A stretch of DNA of 64,000 nucleotides from assembly GCA_947625285.1 (NCBI GenBank), contig CANQNS010000005.1:1-64000 (forward strand), read 5' to 3'. A program made the translations under genes and the position numbers. The DNA comes from an uncultured Oscillospiraceae bacterium (GTDB lineage: Bacteria > Bacillota > Clostridia > Oscillospirales > Oscillospiraceae). The notes under the pieces were generated by a model, which was given only the letters and a program-made list of their open reading frames with translations, searched no databases and had not been told where the DNA came from. Of this stretch, positions 62,128 through 64,000 are shown piece after piece; positions within the stretch are counted from its first letter, which is position 1; each line of letters begins with the position of its first letter.

Positions 62128-64000
62128 TCAGCGGGACTTTTTCCGCCTGGCGAGGACCGCCCCCAGACCGGCCGCGCACAGGGTCAGGACGCCCGCGTAC
62201 AGGGCCGCGGGGGTCTCGTCCCCGGTGTTGGGGGCGGAGCCGGTCGGGCTGGGCGTCGGAGAGGGCGGAGGGAAGGGCTTGGTGTTGGTGAATTCGGCCT
62301 TCGCCTCGCCGCCGGCCGGGATCGTGCCGTCCGCGCCGGTGGAAGAAGCGTGGTGATCTCCGGGATCGGTCTCCGTCACGGTGTAGGCCGTGCCGGCGGG
62401 CAGGCCGGAGATGGTGATGCGCTGGCCGTGCCTGAGCTTGACGTTGCTGCCGTCGAGCGTGACCGCGCCGTCCGCCTCATTGGCGACCTTTACATTGCCG
62501 GAGCTCTGCACGCCGCCGCCGGCGTTGTAGATCGTGTAGGGGTATTCGTCTTTCAGCTCGCCGCCGGCGGGGGCTGTCAGCCTGATGTCGAACGACCATT
62601 CCCTATCCACGTCGCCCTGCGTGCCCGCCACGGTCTTGGAGACCGTCAGGGAACCGGGGTTTGGCGCGTTCGTGAATTTGGCCGTAGAGGGGCTTACCGC
62701 CGTCGTGCCGGTGCTGCCCTCCGCGCTGGCCGTGTAGCCGCTGACCGGGACCTCCTCCACGGTATAGGCCGACCCCACGGGCAGGTCCCGGATCTTCAGG
62801 GTCTGGCCGTCCCTCAGCTGGACGGAGGCTTTGCCGCCGGTGAACCTGAGCTGGGCCGTGCCTTTATTGAACGTCAGGCCGCCTTGGCTGCCGGTGAAGT
62901 CCGACACGCCGTCCTCGTATAGCTCGGCGGGGTATACATCGTCCGGGATGCCGTCGAGCTGGATGTTGAAGGTCCACAGCCTTTCCAGCTCGCCGCCAAC
63001 GCCCACGGACTTGGTAAGGTCCAGCTCGCCAAATTCAAAGGTGTTGGTGCAAGCGAATTGGAACTCGGATATCTCGCCGCTCCCGTCCGTGTTATTTACG
63101 ATCTGGACCTCCTTCGCGCCGCCGGTCCCGATCTCCTCCAGCAGAAAGAGATAGCTGTGTTTGTTCTGGAGTCCGATATCGTCCTTTTTGATGTCGCTGA
63201 AGGCCGCCTTATACGCGCCAAGGATATCGAACTGACAGCTGATGCTTTCATACAGGCCGCTGTAGCCGGTGTTCCCCGGCTCGCTGCCTGTAAGGTCCGT
63301 CGTGCCGTGGGTGAACACGGCGGACTGCGACGGCTGGCTGGGATTTGTGGATGTGATGGTGACGCCCGCCGGTACTTTGAGCGTGTTTCCTGCGCCGGGG
63401 CTGTCCAGATCCACGATGCTGAAGTTGAATTTATACGCCTGGGTGTTTTTGAGCGCGTTCTCCTTTTCCGTGGTGGCACCCGTGACGTCGACCTTCTTCT
63501 CCACGTTGACCGTGAACTGGCCCGAGATGACCGTGCCGTTGACCATCAGGCCGCCGGCGCCGTAGGCCGCGGCTCTCGTATGGTTGTTGATGATGCGGAC
63601 GCTGTAGCCGCCGCCGGCCGCCGCCGTCATGATCCCGGCGCCGCCGATGTTGGCCTTGAACCCCACCGGGGCCAGGCTCGTCTCGCCCTGGTAGCCGCCG
63701 CCGGCCGCGGAGATCGCGGCCACCCCGCTGCGGGCGTTGGACCAGTCGTACTCGCCGGTGCGGGCCTTGCCGCCGGTGAGATCGGTCCAGTTGTAGGCCC
63801 GGCCGTCCGGGGTGGTGTCGCTGACGTAGAGCTTGGCGGGGGTCTCATGGGTGATGACCGGGTAGTCATAGGGTACGGCCAGGATGTCCATACCGCTGCT
63901 GCCGTTGCCGTAGATGGTGGCGCCGTGCTCCGGGTACAGGAACACCTGGGCGTTGGGGCAGAGGCCGATGCCGTTGCCCACCGTGCCGCCGCTGTAGCCC
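62128..64000 (-). CDS. Cell-surface protein with pilin-like domains and sortase-type anchor (5' end beyond window)
   Basis: The visible 624 residues are the C-terminal part of a larger protein. A Gly/Ala-rich region comes first. At least two repeated beta domains of the DUF7601/Cna-B-like kind follow (GELDLTKSVGVGGELERLWTF and GSLTVSKTVAGTQGDVDREW), each closing with YTVEE or YTVTE, the pattern of domains with internal Lys-Asn isopeptide bonds. A Pro-rich stalk, APNTGDETPAAL, a hydrophobic span and ARRKKSR end the protein. The anchor is almost the same as in the 28.6-33 kb protein. No sortase gene is in the window. The frame stays open to the window edge. Confidence 0.85.
   Translation of the reverse strand, partial: GYSGGTVGNGIGLCPNAQVFLYPEHGATIYGNGSSGMDILAVPYDYPVITHETPAKLYVSDTTPDGRAYNWTDLTGGKARTGEYDWSNARSGVAAISAAGGGYQGETSLAPVGFKANIGGAGIMTAAAGGGYSVRIINNHTRAAAYGAGGLMVNGTVISGQFTVNVEKKVDVTGATTEKENALKNTQAYKFNFSIVDLDSPGAGNTLKVPAGVTITSTNPSQPSQSAVFTHGTTDLTGSEPGNTGYSGLYESISCQFDILGAYKAAFSDIKKDDIGLQNKHSYLFLLEEIGTGGAKEVQIVNNTDGSGEISEFQFACTNTFEFGELDLTKSVGVGGELERLWTFNIQLDGIPDDVYPAELYEDGVSDFTGSQGGLTFNKGTAQLRFTGGKASVQLRDGQTLKIRDLPVGSAYTVEEVPVSGYTASAEGSTGTTAVSPSTAKFTNAPNPGSLTVSKTVAGTQGDVDREWSFDIRLTAPAGGELKDEYPYTIYNAGGGVQSSGNVKVANEADGAVTLDGSNVKLRHGQRITISGLPAGTAYTVTETDPGDHHASSTGADGTIPAGGEAKAEFTNTKPFPPPSPTPSPTGSAPNTGDETPAALYAGVLTLCAAGLGAVLARRKKSR

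Overview
The window looks like chromosomal DNA of a high-GC, spore-forming, butyrate-producing clostridium of the Oscillospiraceae type. This is inferred from three things: a spoIIA sporulation operon (spoIIAA-spoIIAB-sigF), a complete acetyl-CoA to butyrate gene set (thl, crt, hbd, bcd, etfB, etfA and a butyryl-CoA:acetate CoA-transferase), and Firmicutes-style promoters and ribosome binding sites in GC-rich genes. No rRNA gene or species marker is present, so the species is not determined.

Layout. 0-5 kb: 3' end of an unusual thioredoxin reductase, thioredoxin and valS, then the spoIIA operon. 5-6.6 kb: two-subunit L-serine dehydratase. 6.8-11.7 kb: crt-hbd-bcd-etfB-etfA. 11.9-22.1 kb: a nucleoside uptake and breakdown module (LacI regulator, ribokinase-type kinase, BMP lipoprotein, ABC ATPase, two permeases, two nucleoside hydrolases, a carbon-nitrogen hydrolase). 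It is bracketed by two copies of the etfA 3' end plus terminator, so it appears to have been inserted behind etfA. 22.4-28.5 kb: EamA transporter, DegV protein, an amino-acid ABC transporter behind a long structured leader with a cysteine-rich leader peptide, and tcdA. 28.6-33 kb: a giant repeat-built cell-surface protein. 33.2-36.1 kb: thl and but, divergent, which complete the butyrate pathway. 36.1-45 kb: small regulators, a CvpA protein, an adenylation enzyme, a short Na/Pi transporter, two secreted proteins, Nudix, flavin reductase and phosphodiesterase genes.

45.1-57 kb is the accessory region. Small AT-richer genes (a sigma-like protein, an orphan RelB-type antitoxin, a 57-aa ORF) are followed by a roughly 9.8-kb integrated element. 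The element splits a tRNA-Ser(CGA) gene exactly at the anticodon loop: the 3' half is at 47024-47079 and the 5' half at 56898-56939, both on the minus strand. It carries a complete substitute tRNA-Ser(CGA) just inside its right end, downstream of the surviving host promoter. Its cargo is defence-like: a 1492-aa endonuclease/P-loop protein with a translationally coupled 293-aa partner, a damaged AbiE-like pair, and a 375-aa protein with a HEPN-like motif. Its tyrosine integrase is a pseudogene, so the element is probably fixed in place.

57-64 kb: a TIGR04255-like protein, an MFS transporter, an XRE regulator, argGH behind two ArgR-like operators, and the C-terminal part of a second APNTGD-anchored surface protein running off the right edge.

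The strongest candidates for new biology are the two-gene nuclease-NTPase system, the split tRNA with its replacement, the two-domain hairpin-rich leader RNA at 24281-24467, and the transfer of the nucleoside module behind etfA.
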